NCBI RefSeq assembly: GCF_041146395.1
Contig: NC_090984.1
Span: 87,555,114 to 87,619,113 of the forward strand
DNA length: 64,000 nt
Source of the DNA: Eulemur rufifrons
Taxonomy: Eukaryota > Chordata > Mammalia > Primates > Lemuridae
Direction of reading: 5' to 3'
The notes under the pieces are model-generated. The model did not search any database and had not been told where the DNA came from. It was given only the letters and a program-made list of their open reading frames with translations. This document shows positions 59,816 to 64,000 of this stretch, one piece after another. Each line of letters starts with the position of its first letter. Within the stretch, counting starts at the first letter, position 1. The position numbers and the translations under genes were made by a program.

Positions 59816-60611
59816 GAGGTGTTTGACATAATCACTCTGATTTTTTTTCTCCATTGAATTTCACTCCAGACCAAACTGAAGATAGTTCAACCATTTATTG
59901 AGCAGCCCGTTTTAGATCTGCCCTAGATAAGCTATTTCATGTCCTGGGGCAATTCATCAGTGACTCCCAGCATCGATAGTTAACACGGGTAACCAGGAAA
60001 GAGCATTGACACTGCCATGTGACACAGCAGCAGGTTGGGCTCAGCTTCCTAAGCCAGTGCCAGGATCAGCCAGAGGAGAGCAATAGGGAAGTGTGAGCTG
60101 TTGTGGCTGACTCTCACTGAGGTGGGCAGCAGAGACACTTGAAGTGCTCCCTGGAGCACAGCTTCAAGCCATGAGACCCAGCTGCTCAGGGGCACAGCAC
60201 AGGGGAAGTGGGCCAGCAGCGATCACCACTGAGTGATTCATGTTCTGCAAAAGCACCGGTCAGGCAAGGAGGCTCAGGGGCAGAACAGCTCATCGCAAGG
60301 CAGGCTCTGCCACCACTGGAAGTCACGGGACACCCTCAGGTTTATCCAGCATGGAAGGGCCTTTTGGCCATAGTAATACCACTCAAACTGTGCTGACGAG
60401 GACATATCAGTAGAACAAATACAAAAGACATGTGACTATAGACACGTGAACATATTCATGCATATATTACATGTAGTTATCTTAATATAAATTGTGCTAT
60501 AAATGTTTAACTATCTTTTATTAAAATGAATGCCTTTGTTATAAAGAATGTATCTTACTCTGGCTATTAACACCATTCTTAATCTGCTATTGCAAGGTCT
60601 ATATTATTGCC
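59816..60611. other. Unique sequence, no feature recognised
   Basis: No repeat family or exon recognised. Confidence 0.4.
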
Positions 60612-60765
60612 TTCCTCATTCATTCATTCATTCAGTCATTTGACAAGTGTTCACTGAGCCACTACAGGCGTCAGACTCCCGGCATGCAGTGGTGAGAACA
60701 ACAGACAAAAGTCCTACCCTTGTAAAGCTTACAGTATAGTGAGCTGGGTGATCATTTATATTACT
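60612..60765 (-). mobile_element. L2 LINE 3'-end fragment
   Basis: Opens with cattcattcattcattcagtc repeats, then 'gacaagtgttcactgagccactacagg', 'gcagtggtgagaacaacagacaaaagtcctacccttgtaaagcttacagtatagtgagctggg'. Confidence 0.85.
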
Positions 60766-60794
60766 ATTCAGCAAATATTCACTCCCTGCCTCCT

Positions 60795-61204
60795 CTCACT
60801 GTGAGTGTAGTATCCTTCTTTTCCCCCAATGATACGGACTTGGATGTGTGACTTGCTTTAACCAAAAGAATGTTCGCAGATGTGAACAGAAGCCTTCCCC
60901 GTGCTTGCCTCTTGCACTTCTGCCCTTAATCATGAGAACAACATGCTTTGGGTAGCCACTGGTCCAAGGAGGATGAGAGAACATGTAGAGGGGATATGGC
61001 CCCATGCACATCCTGGAGATGGACAAGCTCAGGTGACCAGTAGTCTAAAGCAAAGCTGCCCAGTCGATGCCAGCCTAGATCCAGCAAATCAGCCAAACTG
61101 CAGGCTGACCAGCAGACCCACGAGTGCTGAGAGTGTTTGTTACTATAAGCTTCTGAGTTTGGGGATGGTGTGTTTTATACAACCAAAATTGTGGCAATAA
61201 CTCT
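60795..61204 (+). mobile_element. MaLR-like LTR, near full length
   Basis: 'gtgtgacttgctttaaccaaaagaatgttcgcag', 'cttgcctcttgcacttctgcccttaatcatgagaacaacatgctttgggtagccactggtccaaggaggatgagagaacatgtagag', 'gatgccagcctagatccagcaaatcagcc' and 'gaccagcagacccacgagtgctgag' follow a common MLT1-like LTR. Frames at 60796-61026 and 60901-61200 are antisense to each other and repeat-derived. Confidence 0.65.
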
Positions 61205-62039
61205 CTATACACAATGAAACAAAGCACGAACATTTTGAAAGTTTGATTTTTCTATGAAAGACAAATTATATCTCAGTGGAGACATTTTGGAGAACGTCAA
61301 GTTTCTTACCCTTTCTCTACGGTTGTAGCCCCTCTCCCCAGGCCATGTCTGCTCAGGGGCTTCCTCTATTAATATCCCTTTTTCTGGATGTGAACAGAAA
61401 GGAAACTAGTTCTCCCTGAAAAATGCAACTGGTTTTTCTCAATGCACTCACCACTGTATGCCCAGTTTTATGGATTCATATTTTAAGCAAGCTGTGAAGA
61501 AAATGGAGAAGATTTAGAAAAAGAAATGAAAAATGTTTTCAAAAGTTTTGTAAATGAGACATGAAACTGTGGGAAAGCAGAGGGCTAGGCCTACAACTGA
61601 GTGTCTGTAGATTCTGTCGATTGATGTTAGAAGAGAAAATGGAGGACATGAACATAAAATATATTGACAAACTTATTTTTCTTCTGCATTCAGGAGCAGA
61701 CAAAAATAAGCAAGTTCTTTGTTGCAGGACAGTTTTAGGTTGGATGTAGAGGGAAAGAACAGCAGTTGAAACAGACTTGTAGAAAAGACTGGGCATCTCC
61801 TCTCCTAAACTTGTTTAAGGTGAAGAAAAGCAAAGGATATTATGCCCTGATCAGAGTCAGAGGGATGGACCAAATCACTGATTCCTAAGTATTTCCAGAT
61901 TGTGGATTTCTTTGATGTGAAAAATCCCACAGACTACATCCCCTCATGGCTCCTATAAGTATCAAAAAATATTTTTAAAAACTCACTGGATCTAATGGCA
62001 AAACTGAAATTACCTTTACCTCACTAAGATCTTCTTTTT
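61205..62039. other. Unique sequence, no feature recognised
   Basis: No repeat family or exon recognised. The frames at 61539-61796 and 61561-61749 are antisense to each other. Confidence 0.4.
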
Positions 62040-62170
62040 AAAAATAATAAATATTCATTCAACAAAATTTCATTAAACATTTACTATGTGCCTGGCATGT
62101 TTTATGCAGTTACAAAACTGCAGAGAACTAGACATATCACCTGCCCTCATGCAGTTTGCGTTCTATCACG
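62040..62170 (-). mobile_element. L2 LINE 3'-end fragment
   Basis: 'aatattcattcaacaaaatttcattaaacatttactatgtgcctggcatg' then 'actagacatatcacctgccctcatgcagtttgcgttctatcac'. Confidence 0.8.
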
Positions 62171-63614
62171 AATTTGGCTAACTCAGCTTCGGAAGAATAA
62201 TATAAGTATCGTAAATGTGAATGACTGCTTAAGACTCTGGGTCTATGCTTCTTAGACTATTATATAAAAGTTCTATGAGTTTATGATTTCTTATACACAT
62301 TATAGTAAAGGCAAATAATCTCCAGAGTTTTGAAAAGAATTCCAAGAGTTTTTAAAAAATATAAATATGAGTATGGGACTCATCTTTCAAAAATCCATGT
62401 GTTTATTTCTGACTCAATAACATTACAAGATTTTCATATAAAGTAAGTTTTGGAGGTGTTTTTCATGTTCTTGGCCAAGGTGTTTGGAGGTGTTTTTCAT
62501 GTCCTTCATCTCTTCACTTCTAATCAATGAGGAAAGCGATCAGGAAAATATGGCTAGAACAGCTCATTGCAATTCCATAACGCCACATTGCAGGGAGGAT
62601 CTAGATTAAGTGTGTGTACTGGACTTCTCACTTTGTAAAGAACTCTGCCTAGACACATTATCCAGATTACAGTTTTGGTCTCACAAGAAAGAGTGTCCTC
62701 AATATCCTTTCCACACTGTCTCCCAAAGGACTCCAGGAGTGACAGTCTGGCTGCACCACAGGAGTCCGCATGTAGAGGGTGTGGCTGCCTATTGACCAAG
62801 TCCATTAACACATTACAGGCAGCTAAAAGGTGTGCAGAAAACAATTCCACTCTTTCATCCACAGCTCCCAGAACCACTTGGCAGGAGAGAAACCTGCCTG
62901 GCAGATGTTATAGGAACAATCCATTTAAAGTTTACAAGGCCTATTATGGTTATCAATACCCAATCAACCCCTCAAGTGAGGGATTAGGCATGGATTATAA
63001 TTATTAGTTTTGCATCTGAGAAACAAAATGACTTGGATTAACACCTTGATATTAGAGGTTGTATCCATGAATGACATTTTTCAGAAGAGTCATGAAACCA
63101 GTCATATTCACCAGTGAATACCATGCCTGGCACCAGGTCATCTTCCTTTCTCCACAAATAACAAAAAGTTCTCCCTGTGCACACCTCCAAGGTTTCAGCA
63201 GCATGCAAACCTAAGGGGACAAATATAGCTTTCTAAAACTTGACGTGTAAAAAAAAAATCTGTGGGTATTTTTTTATAGGTTATATTTAGTTTATACTAC
63301 CCTATTTCCTGCTTAAAAGAAAGCAAAACGCTCAAAGGCTAGAACCGGGCATTTTTGAAGATAGCAAAAATAGTTAGGGCTCTAAATTCTTTCTATCAGT
63401 TGGGAATCCCAGCTTAGATCTCTGCCACCTGCTTATGGAAAATTTCTAGAAGCTCTGTTGAAGGACAGCAGAGAGGAAACCACAGTTTCTTTCCTCTCCT
63501 GAAGCCACCTTGGCAGGATATATAAGCAGTGAACCCCCTCTAATTCCCCTGTCGCAAGCCCTCACGGGCTTCATGAAGCCATGGGTCGGTATAGTTATCC
63601 ATGGAAGAATGACA
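62171..63614. other. Unique sequence with one 34-bp local duplication
   Basis: No repeat family or exon recognised. Frames at 62554-62877 and 62675-63007 are antisense to each other. Confidence 0.4.
62449..62516. repeat. Local direct duplication, 34-bp period
   Basis: 'tttggaggtgtttttcatgt' occurs at 62449-62468 and again at 62483-62502, exactly 34 bp apart. The remainder of the unit has diverged. Confidence 0.85.
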
Positions 63615-63862
63615 GCAGCTAACAGACAGTGAGCATGTGTTATCTATCAGGAGTTACATACATTATCTTATTTTAACTTGACAATTATTCTTTGAGGTAG
63701 ATTTGATTCCCGTTTCTCATATTGTTAAATTAAGGCTTAGAGAGACTAAGAATCTTTTCCAAGGTCACATAACTAGTAACTGAAAAAGGAAGGATTCAAA
63801 TCCAGTTCTACCCATCTCCCAGGCCCATGCTCTCTCACCATTATACCTGGCTGCCTCCCGGG
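63615..63862 (-). mobile_element. MIR SINE, near full length
   Basis: Reverse MIR: 'cagtgagcatgtgttatctatcaggagttacatacattatctta', 'aaattaaggcttagagagactaagaatcttttccaaggtcacataactagtaactg', 'aaggattcaaatccagttctacccatctcccaggcccatgctctctcaccattatacctggctgcc'. Confidence 0.92.
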
Positions 63863-64000
63863 AAGCCATTGAACTTGTTTCAGAAGCTTGATCTCCTCTG
63901 CAAAGCTAGAAGACAGCTCGTGGGAAACTCAATTCAAGCCGTCTACATCCAAATTCCTGCCTCATAATTCATGCCCATCATCTAGCATTCATTAGAGGCC

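Overview
The window is primate nuclear DNA, most likely from a strepsirrhine and more likely a lemur than a galago. Three things point there. (1) An Alu at 51056-51389 has the strepsirrhine form of the middle linker and right arm. (2) Two LINE-1 3' ends, at 28327-28541 (+) and 58555-58863 (-), have the L1 tail I associate with strepsirrhine genomes. (3) Old mammalian repeats (L2, MIR, MER5, MER20, MaLR LTRs) fill much of the rest. I saw none of the tRNA-derived SINEs that are abundant in galagos. The species call is inference from recognised repeat types, not from a search.

Only one gene is supported. A CpG island spans about 38.7-39.9 kb. Inside it, on the minus strand, is a first coding exon (39428-39530) of 34 codons. 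It starts with ATG, its N-terminus is rich in tyrosine and glycine, and it ends at a good GTAAGA splice donor that interrupts a codon after its first base. I could not name the protein. The 5' UTR lies to the right (39531 to roughly 39900) and holds a GCG triplet tract and an upstream ATG whose frame overlaps the main start. On this reading, positions 1-39427 are the 5' part of a large first intron and 39.9-64 kb is upstream flank. No second exon was recognised.

Region by region. 1-11 kb: unique sequence with MIR, AluJ-in-L2, a 1-kb L2, MER5 and a MaLR LTR. 11-23 kb: mostly unique, with MIR, MER5, L1 and LTR remnants. 23-29 kb: an old L1 5' part split by a retroviral-type LTR, then an L1 3' end, then an L2 carrying a lineage-specific L1 insertion. 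29-37 kb: LTR remnants, a solo MaLR LTR, and two long L2 copies head to head; the plus-strand copy retains recognisable reverse-transcriptase sequence. 36.8-43.5 kb: a block of about 6.7 kb around the CpG island with no recognised interspersed repeat. 43.5-64 kb: MIR, L2 and LTR remnants, microsatellites, the lemur-type Alu, MER20 and a lineage-specific L1.

The other open reading frames are short, many start at GTG or TTG, and many fall inside repeats; I read none as genes. I found no tRNA, rRNA, CRISPR array or novel multi-gene system. The most useful targets are the unidentified first exon with its uORF, and the repeat-free flank around its promoter.
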